Shown here piece after piece: positions 1-6,450 of a DNA stretch of 10,184 nucleotides; the first letter of the stretch is position 1, and each line of letters opens with the position of its first letter. Under the pieces are notes generated by a model. It did no database searches. It was not told the DNA's origin and saw only the letters and a program-made list of their open reading frames with translations. The translations under genes and the position numbers were made by a program. Source of the DNA: DASRVA01 sp050732935 (GTDB taxonomy: Bacteria > Gemmatimonadota > Gemmatimonadetes > JACCXV01 > JAHWKZ01); the NCBI GenBank assembly GCA_050732935.1, contig JBOHRW010000042.1, forward strand, positions 1 through 10,184, read 5' to 3'.

Positions 1-359
1 GCAAGGGAGCCTATCTGCGGCATCGGGACGCCGAGAACGGCGGCTGGCTCTTCGAGACCCCCGTGGGAGTCTTCTCGGTGGGTCGCAAGGAGACGGATCC
101 CGTCTGGTACGCTCCCGACTGGCACTATATCGAGAAGGGTCGCGCAGTGCCGGCGGCCGACAGCCCCAAGCGCTATTTCCCCGGCGAGATGGGGCAGTAC
201 GCGCTGTACCTCGGCGACGGCCTGGCCATCCACGGGACCAAGATCAAGCAGTCGGTGGGCAGAGCGGTCAGCCACGGCTGCATGCGGCTCTCCGACGAGG
301 GGATCTCGACGGTCTACTCCCTGACCGAGGTGGGGACGACGGTCATCATCACGCCGTAG
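1..359 (+). CDS. L,D-transpeptidase (YkuD fold), C-terminal part, 5' end outside window
   Basis: The reading frame is open from base 3 to a TAG at 357-359, so only the last ~118 codons are present. The end of the YkuD catalytic domain is visible: TPVGVFSVG, then an aromatic stretch around WYAPDW, then YLGDGLAIHGT and finally SHGCMRL. The IHGT histidine and the SHGC cysteine (codon 279-281) are the conserved catalytic-site residues of this family, and both are intact. Family knowledge: YkuD enzymes form 3-3 cross-links in peptidoglycan or attach proteins to it, using the cysteine as nucleophile, outside the cytoplasmic membrane. The signal peptide and any LysM or other binding domain would lie upstream and cannot be seen. 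A GTG at base 63 is in frame but lies inside the domain, so it is not taken as the start. The gene converges with the lipoprotein gene downstream, across a shared hairpin. Confidence 0.93.
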   Translation, partial: KGAYLRHRDAENGGWLFETPVGVFSVGRKETDPVWYAPDWHYIEKGRAVPAADSPKRYFPGEMGQYALYLGDGLAIHGTKIKQSVGRAVSHGCMRLSDEGISTVYSLTEVGTTVIITP

Positions 360-384
360 CGACCCGGACCGAGAAAGGTCAATG

Positions 385-421
385 TGGAAGAGGGCGCGCC
401 GCTCGGACGCGCCCTCTTCCA
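385..421. terminator. Long GC-rich hairpin between convergent genes
   Basis: GGAAGAGGGCGCG (386-398) is exactly complementary to CGCGCCCTCTTCC (408-420), with a 9-nt loop. A T-A pair at 385/421 extends the stem to 14 bp. It lies 26 nt after the transpeptidase stop and between two convergent genes. There is no clear T-tract on either strand, so it may act as a U-less hairpin terminator or as a 3'-end stabiliser for both transcripts. Confidence 0.7.
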
Positions 422-425
422 TTCT

Positions 426-449
426 GGAGAAAGCTGACGGGCGTCAGCT
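426..449 (-). terminator. Short intrinsic terminator of the PKD lipoprotein gene
   Basis: Read on the minus strand, AGCTGAC, a 4-nt loop and GTCAGCT form a 7-bp stem (plus 432-438 with 443-449). The stem is followed by a short T-rich tail (TTTCT). It begins 8 nt after the TGA of the minus-strand lipoprotein gene, the expected place for a Rho-independent terminator. The T-tract is short, so it may work together with the longer hairpin at 385-421. Confidence 0.55.
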
Positions 450-457
450 ACCGATCT

Positions 458-2164
458 TCAGGGACAGTCGGCCGCGAAGTTGAAGGACTTCAAGTCGTCG
501 AGCGGCTGCCCGTCCACCCAGGCGATGACGATCAGCGCCTGGTCGTCCGCGCTGGGCCGGGATTGCAGGACGATCTCCCCGTTTCCGTTGGTCCGCCAGC
601 TCGAGAACCCGGGTCCAGCCGTGCTCGGGATGATGGCGGGATTGGAGAACTGTCCTCGCCGGACCACGACATAGCGGTTGGCCGCCGGCCCACCCGCCCC
701 GGGCGCGCCGACACGCGCCGTCACGTCGACCGAGATGTTGACCAGCTCCCCTGGACAATAGCCGCCCTGGTCGTTCGCGGCTCTGATGGAGAGACTTCCG
801 GTCGTAGCGCTGATGATCGTCTCCGCGTTGAGCCCCTCGAACGAATCGAGCATGACCATCTCGCCGTGGCCGCGATCGGCCTGTACCTGGAGGCCGAAGG
901 GCTGGAAGGAGATCTCCGGAACCGCCTCGACGCGGGTGGAGGTGTCCGTCCGGACGAAGACGGTGACCTGCCCTTGACTGTCCGTCCGCGGTTCGGCGGG
1001 CGTGATCGTGACGGGGACTCCGAGATTCTGTCCGTCTGGAGCGACGAGCTCGGGCCGATCCACCGTGACGCTCAACGGGGCGTCCGGGATGGGAGAGCCG
1101 TCCGGGCCCCGGACGTCGATGGTCACGACGAAGGCGTCCTGGCCGTCCGCCCAGATCGCCGGTGCGATCGGCACGTTCGCGAAGGCCGGATTCCCCTGGA
1201 ACGTGACGTTGGACTGACCGGCGTCGATCTGCCGGAACACGAGGATTTCCTGGTCGGCCTCGATCAGGGTCGAGTCGCCGTCGTCGTCGGTCAGCCGCAG
1301 CTGGGGACGGAAAGGCTGCTCGCTGAAGGGATAGCTCACCGGAACCGTCTGGTTCGGCTGGATCGGCTGGAAGCCCTCCCCGAGCCCGGTGTCCAGCTCC
1401 CATGTGATGATCTCACCGTCCACGTCAGTGCCACTCGTTTGCAGCGTGACCACTACCGGGGCGTCGCCCTCCGAGGTGCCGATCACGGTCAGCGTTCCGG
1501 TCGGGAACTGGTTGGGCGGCAGCGCCTGGACCGTGTCAAGCACCGCGACCGCCACCTCGTCGTCGTCGAACACGACCGCTTCGATCTCGTACGTTCCCTG
1601 CGCTGGAAAGACGTGCTCCTCCTGGATCTGGCCGCCGGTCAGGCCGCCGGTCAGGGTCAACGGGTCCGTCCCGTCGCCGAAGTCGACGACGACCCGGCTG
1701 ACGCCCCCGTCCGCGTCGCTCGCCGCCAGGGTGAACGTAAAGGTGTCGGTGACCGCCTCGGCGGTTTCAGGGACGTGATTGAAGGACGAGACCGAGGGCG
1801 GCGCGTTGCCGGGCACCTCGACCCCGACCAGGAAGTCCCGGACGTCGGGCTCGGCCGTCGAACCGATCGGGATGACCGAGATGCGAACCGTGTGCTCGAC
1901 CAGAACGGGCGTGAAGTCGAAAGCGGGCCCCTCGTGGACCTTCTCGCCGTCGACGAGGTACTCGACGCGGAATCCGGTGGCATTGAGCTGGACCTGGAAG
2001 TGGACTGTATCGCCCGGCAGGACGGTCACCCGGCCCTCGCCGGGGCTCAGGATGGTGAAGTGAGTGGGGCCGGTCGGCCCTTCGTTGCAGCCGGTCAGGG
2101 CCAGCGTCGAGCCGGCCAGGAGGGAGCACAGGAACAGGAGCGGGAATCGTCTCAAGAGGGACAT
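458..2164 (-). CDS. Lipoprotein with Ig-like and PKD-type domains (568 aa)
   Basis: The start is the ATG at 2164: it has a GGAGAAG ribosome site at 2174-2180 with 9-nt spacing, and it opens directly on a signal peptide. Residues 1-26 are MSLLRRF, a hydrophobic stretch, and the lipobox LTGC (23-26), so Cys26 should be lipidated. A first Ig-like domain covers ~32-115. A PKD-type domain covers ~121-212 with the diagnostic DFGDGT at 161-166. A second PKD-like domain (~218-310) has TDDDGDS. A possible Big_1/filamin-like domain with DSQGQVTVFV covers ~318-430, followed by a C-terminal beta-rich module (~438-568). Cys470 and Cys567 could form a disulfide. These folds are structural or adhesive, and no enzyme motif is visible. 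It is likely a surface or periplasmic lipoprotein of unknown partner. An in-frame ATG at 2293 would bury the signal peptide and overlap the promoter, so it was rejected. Confidence 0.85.
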   Translation of the reverse strand: MSLLRRFPLLFLCSLLAGSTLALTGCNEGPTGPTHFTILSPGEGRVTVLPGDTVHFQVQLNATGFRVEYLVDGEKVHEGPAFDFTPVLVEHTVRISVIPIGSTAEPDVRDFLVGVEVPGNAPPSVSSFNHVPETAEAVTDTFTFTLAASDADGGVSRVVVDFGDGTDPLTLTGGLTGGQIQEEHVFPAQGTYEIEAVVFDDDEVAVAVLDTVQALPPNQFPTGTLTVIGTSEGDAPVVVTLQTSGTDVDGEIITWELDTGLGEGFQPIQPNQTVPVSYPFSEQPFRPQLRLTDDDGDSTLIEADQEILVFRQIDAGQSNVTFQGNPAFANVPIAPAIWADGQDAFVVTIDVRGPDGSPIPDAPLSVTVDRPELVAPDGQNLGVPVTITPAEPRTDSQGQVTVFVRTDTSTRVEAVPEISFQPFGLQVQADRGHGEMVMLDSFEGLNAETIISATTGSLSIRAANDQGGYCPGELVNISVDVTARVGAPGAGGPAANRYVVVRRGQFSNPAIIPSTAGPGFSSWRTNGNGEIVLQSRPSADDQALIVIAWVDGQPLDDLKSFNFAADCP

Positions 2165-2173
2165 GATCTTATT

Positions 2174-2180
2174 CTTCTCC
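2174..2180 (-). promoter_or_regulatory. Ribosome binding site of the PKD lipoprotein gene
   Basis: GGAGAAG on the minus strand lies 9 nt before the ATG at 2164. This decides that start over the longer in-frame reading from 2293, which has no signal peptide at its N-terminus. Confidence 0.7.
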
Positions 2181-2301
2181 GGACATTTGGATTCATGATG
2201 GCCTGGGACGGACCCAATCCGGCCGGGCCCCTTTGCTGAACATCCTGTAGTTGGTCGAAGGATGGGGGGGAAAACGATCCTGTCGAAAGCCAAGTCGCCC
2301 C

Positions 2302-2330
2302 ATTATAAAGGCCAAGACGCCATAGATCAA
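2302..2330 (-). promoter_or_regulatory. Sigma70-type promoter for the PKD lipoprotein gene
   Basis: On the minus strand, TTGATC (plus 2325-2330; 4 of 6 matches to TTGACA) is followed after exactly 17 bp by a perfect TATAAT (plus 2302-2307). The expected transcript start is near 2295, giving a leader of about 130 nt before the ATG at 2164. The -35 box lies only 12 bp from the divergent priA start at 2343. The same AT-rich core reads TATAAA (2304-2309) on the plus strand. That could serve priA, but I find no convincing plus-strand -35 box. Confidence 0.65.
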
Positions 2331-2342
2331 CCGGCAATCGCG

Positions 2343-4703
2343 ATGGAGCCGGGTGGTCTGGTCGAGGTCGCTCTCCCACTGCCCGTGCACCGCCGCTTCA
2401 CCTATCGCCTTCAAGAAGCAAATGGCGTGCCGCCGATCGGGGGCCGGGTCGTGGTCGGGTTCGGCCGGCGCCGGATGGTCGGCTTCGCGGTCGGGCCGGT
2501 GGCCGAGCCTCCCGCCGGGGTGCGGCTCAAGCCCGTCCTGGAGGTGCTGGACGCCGGGCCCGTCCTCTCGGAGACCGAGTGGCGTCTCGCCCTCTGGATG
2601 GCGCAGTACTACGTGGCTCCGATCGGGCTCGTCCTGCGCCTCTTCTTCCCGCCCGGCGCGACCTACTCGGTGGGAAGGCGGGAAGAGGCGCGGGCGGCGC
2701 GGCGGGAGGAGCGCCTGCACGTCCTTCCGGTGGGAGCGCTCGCACCGGAGGTCGAGACCGAGCGTCGGGAAGCCCTCGATTCGGCACCCGGGCAGATGCG
2801 CGCGTGGGAGGCCGCGCGGCTCCTGGACGGCCCCGTCGAGCGCGCCGATTTCTGCCGTCGGATCGGCGTCTCGGAGGGGGTCCTCCGCGCCCTGGCCGGG
2901 CGCGGCTTTCTGGAGGTCGAGCGGCTCTCGATCGTCCGCGACCCCCTCCGGGGAAGCGGCGCCGTCCTCCCCGCCGTGTCGGCGGAGGGCGCGCTCACCG
3001 GAGACCAGGGAGAGGCGGTGGAGGGGATCCGGGGGATGCTGGCCGCCGGATCCAGCGAGACCGCGCTCCTCCAGGGGGTGACCGGGAGCGGCAAGACGCG
3101 CGTCTACGTGGAGGCGGTGGAGGCGGCGCTGGATGCTGGCGGGCGGGCGATCGTGCTGGTCCCCGAGATCGGCCTCGCGGCGCCCGTCGTGAGCCGGTTC
3201 CGGGACCGGTTCGGAGAGCGGCTGGCCGTCCTCCACAGCGGGCTCTCGGACGGCGAGCGGTTCGACGCCTGGATGCGCATCCGGGAGGGCGAGATCCCAA
3301 TCGTGATCGGGGCGCGCTCGGCCCTCTTCGCGCCGGTCGACCGGGCGGCCCTGATCGTCGTCGACGAGGAGCACGAGGGGGCGTACAAGCAGGACGAGAC
3401 GCCGCGCTACCATGCCCGGGACGTGGCGGTGGTTCGGGCCGCCCTGGAGGGCGGCGTGGCCCTGCTGGGCTCGGCGACACCGTCCCTGGAGAGCCGGGCC
3501 AACGCGGAGTCGGGCAAGTACCGGCATTTCCGGCTCGATCGCCGGATCGCGGAGCGGCCGCTGCCGGAGGTCGAGATCGTGAGCCTGGCCCGGAAGCGGG
3601 TCGGGAACGGTCGGCCGGCGGAAGGCGAAGGGTCCCGCAGCCGGCCGGCGGGCGGTGAGGATACCGCCCAGCGGGAGGCCGTCCGGCCGGTGGGGGAGGA
3701 GCTGGTCGCGCCGGGGCTGTCGGCGAGGCTGGCCGGGGCGCTCTCCGAGACGCTCGCCGCGGGCGACCAGGCGCTCCTCTTCCTCAACCGGCGCGGGTTC
3801 TCGGCCTACGTCCAGTGTCTCGACTGCGGCTGGGTGGCGGAGTGTCCCGATTGCCGGATCTCGCTCACCTACCATCGTGACCGTCCACGGCTGCTCTGCC
3901 ACTACTGCGGCTACCGCGAGCCCGTGCCGGACGCGTGCCCGGCGTGTCGCGGCCGCGGTCTGGACACCCGCGGGCTGGGGACCCAGCAGGTGGAGCGGGC
4001 CGTGAGCGGCGTGCTCCCCGAGGCGCGCGTCGCCCGGATGGACGTCGACACGACGAGGGCCAAGTGGTCGCACGCGCGGATCTATCGCGCCATGCAGGAT
4101 CGGGAGATCGACATCCTGGTGGGCACCCAGATGATCGCCAAGGGATTCGATCTGCCGGGGGTGGCGCTGGTGGGCGTAGTGTCGGCCGATACCGCCCTCC
4201 ATCTGCCCGATTTCCGGGCTTCGGAGCGCACCTTCCAGCTCCTCGTCCAGGTGGCCGGGCGCGCGGGCCGCGGGGACCGGCCGGGGCGGGTCCTCCTCCA
4301 GACCTGGATGCCGACCCAGGCGGCGATCGTGGCCGCCGCGGCCCACGACTACGAGGGCTTCTACCGGAGCGAGGTCGAGCTTCGGCGCGGGCTCGGCTAT
4401 CCACCGGGAGCGCGGCTCGCAAACGTGGTGGTCAGCGGCCCCGACGAGACCTCGGTGGCCCGCGGAACCGCCGCCGTCGACCGCCACCTTCGGGACCGTG
4501 GCCTGCCGGGGCTCCGCATCGTGGGGCCCGCTCCCTGCCCCCTGGAGCGGCTGCGGGGCCGGACCCGCCACCACCTGCTTCTCAAGTCCGAGGCGGCGTC
4601 GGTCCTCGACGACGCGCTGTGGGAGCTCGTGCGGCGCGAAGGGGATCTTCTGGCCAGCGCCGACCGGCTGGAGATCGACCGCGATCCGATGAGCCTGCTG
4701 TAG
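2343..4703 (+). CDS. priA: Primosomal protein N' (replication restart helicase PriA), 786 aa
   Basis: PriA binds stalled forks and D-loops, unwinds with 3'-5' polarity and starts DnaB reloading. The start is the ATG at 2343, because VEVALPLPVHRRFTYRL matches the usual PriA N-terminal DNA-binding domain opening; there is no obvious Shine-Dalgarno. Helicase motifs run in order: Walker A GVTGSGKT (245-252), DEEH (341-344), GSATPS (376-381), FLNRRGF just before the zinc region, GTQMIAKGFD, and QVAGRAGRG (636-644). The zinc region has all eight cysteines in four CxxC pairs (492/495, 501/504, 519/522, 532/535). It is somewhat longer than the E. coli protein (732 aa). Part of the excess is a hydrophilic, low-complexity insert of about 30-40 residues starting near residue 420, between the helicase lobes. 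The gene stands alone, divergent from one lipoprotein gene and ending 8 bp from another. Confidence 0.97.
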   Translation: MEPGGLVEVALPLPVHRRFTYRLQEANGVPPIGGRVVVGFGRRRMVGFAVGPVAEPPAGVRLKPVLEVLDAGPVLSETEWRLALWMAQYYVAPIGLVLRLFFPPGATYSVGRREEARAARREERLHVLPVGALAPEVETERREALDSAPGQMRAWEAARLLDGPVERADFCRRIGVSEGVLRALAGRGFLEVERLSIVRDPLRGSGAVLPAVSAEGALTGDQGEAVEGIRGMLAAGSSETALLQGVTGSGKTRVYVEAVEAALDAGGRAIVLVPEIGLAAPVVSRFRDRFGERLAVLHSGLSDGERFDAWMRIREGEIPIVIGARSALFAPVDRAALIVVDEEHEGAYKQDETPRYHARDVAVVRAALEGGVALLGSATPSLESRANAESGKYRHFRLDRRIAERPLPEVEIVSLARKRVGNGRPAEGEGSRSRPAGGEDTAQREAVRPVGEELVAPGLSARLAGALSETLAAGDQALLFLNRRGFSAYVQCLDCGWVAECPDCRISLTYHRDRPRLLCHYCGYREPVPDACPACRGRGLDTRGLGTQQVERAVSGVLPEARVARMDVDTTRAKWSHARIYRAMQDREIDILVGTQMIAKGFDLPGVALVGVVSADTALHLPDFRASERTFQLLVQVAGRAGRGDRPGRVLLQTWMPTQAAIVAAAAHDYEGFYRSEVELRRGLGYPPGARLANVVVSGPDETSVARGTAAVDRHLRDRGLPGLRIVGPAPCPLERLRGRTRHHLLLKSEAASVLDDALWELVRREGDLLASADRLEIDRDPMSLL

Positions 4704-4711
4704 CGGGGGTA

Positions 4712-5743
4712 TCAGTTTCCGACGATGGCGGTCGGCTCCTCGATGACGGCCGGAAACGGCAATCCTCCCCCCACGAGGACGGCCCGGTTGACCGGCGTGC
4801 CTTCCTCGAGCGCCTCGGCGCGGAACAGTAGGATCGCCGCATTCCCGGCATCCAGCGTGCCGATCCGCCAGGTGAACCCGGACGGAGAGCAGTTTCCCCC
4901 ATCGACCGAGCCGATCGTCGGGTTGGCGCCCCCGGACGGAACCATGGCCAGGATCTCCCGGCAGGCGACCCCCTCTCCGTCAGGGCCGACCGCGTCCACG
5001 ATTCTGAGATCGTGCGCCGCGACCGGGCCTTGATTGATGAGCTCGACCAGATAGATCAGCTCATCGGGCCTGCTGGCCGATCCGTCTCCGACGGCGTAGG
5101 CCTCCTTCGCGCCCTGAAACACGCCCGCGGGATCGTCGATGAATCCATCCTCGACGCTCACATCGAGCTCGGCGGTGGCCCCACCCACGAAGAAGGGCTC
5201 CTCCCGCAGGAGGAAGCCGCTCACCGACTCGGCATCCAGAGCCACCCGGTTCACGTCGGCACCCTCGGCCAGCGCCTCGGCGCGGAAGAAGAGCTGGGCC
5301 AGCTCGCCACCGTTCAAGGTGCCGATCTGCCAGACGAAGCCGCCCGCGGAGCAGTCTGGGCTGTCTATCGTTCCTATTGACGGGTTCTCCGATCCGTCCG
5401 GTGACGAAGGCGGAATCTCCCTGCACACGGCGATTCCCGTGTGGGGAGCGACCTCGTCCGTTACGCGGATGTCGGAGATGGCGAAGGCCGACTGGTTGGT
5501 AACCGAGAGAAGGAGGATGAACTCGTCCGTCCTCCCATCCCCGCCGGCGCCGACCTCGAACCCCTCGGCCGCCGATTGGAAGACCCCCGCATCATCGATG
5601 AATCCGTCCTCGTTGGAGAGGGAAAGCTCCAAAGGCGGAACGGGACGACGTTCGACGGGTCCGGCTGCGGTATCCCCGCACGCCGTCGCCAGACTACAGG
5701 CGAACACGAGGGTCGACGTTGAAATCCCCTGCCAGTGTGCCAC
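4712..5743 (-). CDS. Putative lipoprotein with two tandem copies of a DUF11-like domain (343 aa)
   Basis: The start is a GTG at 5743 with GGGAGGG at 5748-5754. The longer in-frame reading (from 5944) adds an Arg-rich segment that looks non-coding. Residues 1-22 resemble a short signal peptide ending in ATAC (19-22), a weak lipobox with no basic residue at the N-terminus, so lipidation of Cys22 is probable but not certain. The rest is an internal duplication: ~38-188 and ~190-341. Each copy has a DGFIDD..GVFQ opening, an acidic RTDEFI or RPDELI strand, VTNQS/LINQG, CREI, then a second Cys 24 residues later (107/131; 261/285), GTL and FRAEAL.EG..VNR. The equal Cys spacing suggests one disulfide per domain. 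The pattern fits the DUF11/conserved-repeat beta-sandwich class of secreted bacterial proteins. Its function is unknown and no catalytic motif is visible. It converges with priA across an 8-bp gap that has no hairpin. Confidence 0.8.
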   Translation of the reverse strand: MAHWQGISTSTLVFACSLATACGDTAAGPVERRPVPPLELSLSNEDGFIDDAGVFQSAAEGFEVGAGGDGRTDEFILLLSVTNQSAFAISDIRVTDEVAPHTGIAVCREIPPSSPDGSENPSIGTIDSPDCSAGGFVWQIGTLNGGELAQLFFRAEALAEGADVNRVALDAESVSGFLLREEPFFVGGATAELDVSVEDGFIDDPAGVFQGAKEAYAVGDGSASRPDELIYLVELINQGPVAAHDLRIVDAVGPDGEGVACREILAMVPSGGANPTIGSVDGGNCSPSGFTWRIGTLDAGNAAILLFRAEALEEGTPVNRAVLVGGGLPFPAVIEEPTAIVGN

Positions 5744-5747
5744 CGCA

Positions 5748-5754
5748 CCCTCCC
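5748..5754 (-). promoter_or_regulatory. Ribosome binding site that fixes the GTG start of the repeat lipoprotein
   Basis: GGGAGGG on the minus strand precedes the GTG at 5743 by 4 nt. No comparable site is found before the longer in-frame start at 5944, so this site decides the start. Confidence 0.65.
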
Positions 5755-5873
5755 GGTAACGGTCGTCAGGCAAAGCAGCAAGAGCCGGGCCGCGTGGAAG
5801 CGCCGTCACGCATCGATCGCGAGCCCCGCCGTTTCCACGAGCCCGTCGACGAGCCCGCCCACTCGATCGACAT

Positions 5874-5902
5874 TTGCAAGAGCCAGGCCCCCCTCTTAGC
5901 CT
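5874..5902 (+). promoter_or_regulatory. Candidate weak promoter for khtTU
   Basis: TTGCAA (5874-5879) is followed after 17 bp by TAGCCT (5897-5902). The -10 match is poor (3 of 6), and the -10 falls inside the hairpin at 5881-5906. It is listed because the region 5744-5955 must hold the operon's promoter and this is the best pair I can see. Confidence 0.25.
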
Positions 5903-5906
5903 GGCT
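5881..5906 (+). other. Inverted repeat upstream of khtT
   Basis: AGCCAGGC (5881-5888) and GCCTGGCT (5899-5906) are perfect 8-bp inverted repeats with a 10-nt spacer. They lie 49 nt before the khtT start. No T-tract follows on either strand. It could be an operator or an RNA hairpin in the khtTU leader, and the sequence alone cannot tell which. Confidence 0.45.
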
Positions 5907-5955
5907 TCGGCTTCCCTGGCGATGCTCAACCTGTTTCCCCTCACCCGGAGGCGGC

Positions 5956-6450
5956 ATGGAGATCCGCGAGAGCGATCTGCCCGGAGTGGGCAAGAAGTTC
6001 ACGGCGGTCACCGCCGAGGGCGAGAAGCTCGTCATCGTCATTCACCACGACGGCAAGCGCGAGCTGTACCGCTTCGGAGAGGATCCCGACAGCCCCGAGG
6101 GCGTCACCGAGATGAGCGACCAGGAAGCTCACCAGATCGGCGCCATCCTGGCCGGCACCTACTTCCAGCCGGTCACCGAGGAGGCCGTCCTCGAGATCAT
6201 GCAGGGGCTCCATCTGCGGTGGTTCCATGTGACCCCGAAGAGCTTCTTCGCCGGCAACTCGATCGGGGGGCTCCAGATCCGCAAACGCACCGGCGTGTCC
6301 GTGATCGCGATTCTGCGCGGTGGCTCCTCCATCCCCAACCCCTCGCCGGAGGAGCCGCTGAAGATCGGCGACACGCTGGTGGCGCTGGGGACCGTCGAGC
6401 AGATGGAAGTGCTGCTGTCGCTGGCGGGAGGGGATGCGGGTGGGACCTGA
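5956..6450 (+). CDS. khtT: K+/H+ antiporter regulatory subunit, KhtT-like (RCK_C/TrkA-C domain), 164 aa
   Basis: The start is the ATG at 5956, with GGAGG at 5947-5951. The N-terminal part (1-~75) opens IRESDLPGVGKKF, followed by VIVIHHDGKRELYRF and EAHQIGAILAGTYF. This is the characteristic KhtT (YhaT) N-terminal domain. A TrkA-C/RCK_C domain covers ~78-158, with RTGVSVIAILR and EPLKIGDTLVALGT. Family knowledge: in Bacillus subtilis KhtT is the soluble cytoplasmic partner of the KhtU antiporter. It controls transport in response to pH and to the nucleotide c-di-AMP, which binds the RCK_C domain. Here the next gene is the matching antiporter, overlapping by 17 nt. I see no khtS. Whether this organism uses c-di-AMP cannot be judged from the window. 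Confidence 0.92.
   Translation: MEIRESDLPGVGKKFTAVTAEGEKLVIVIHHDGKRELYRFGEDPDSPEGVTEMSDQEAHQIGAILAGTYFQPVTEEAVLEIMQGLHLRWFHVTPKSFFAGNSIGGLQIRKRTGVSVIAILRGGSSIPNPSPEEPLKIGDTLVALGTVEQMEVLLSLAGGDAGGT
6427..6431 (+). promoter_or_regulatory. Ribosome binding site of khtU inside the khtT end
   Basis: GGAGG lies within the last codons of khtT. It is 2 nt from the ATG at 6434 but 8 nt from the in-frame GTG at 6440, which favours the GTG as the start. Confidence 0.5.

Noticed and set aside
563..2239. A 558-codon open frame on the plus strand opposite the PKD lipoprotein gene
   Set aside because: It is Arg/Asp/Gly/Val-rich with no domain motifs, and it mirrors the codon structure of the minus-strand gene, which has a signal peptide, a ribosome site and a promoter.
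2262..2342. N-terminal extension of PriA from an ATG at 2262
   Set aside because: The added 27 residues are not PriA-like and run across the divergent promoter. The PriA N-terminal pattern begins right after the ATG at 2343.
2193..4574. A 793-codon open frame on the minus strand across priA
   Set aside because: Long antisense frames are common in GC-rich DNA. Its composition (Pro/Arg/His-rich, no recognisable domain) and the full PriA motif set on the other strand mark it as a shadow.
5744..5955. Coding continuation upstream of khtT (open frame from 5719)
   Set aside because: The segment before 5956 is unlike KhtT. The ATG at 5956 has a ribosome site and starts exactly at the family's conserved N-terminus.
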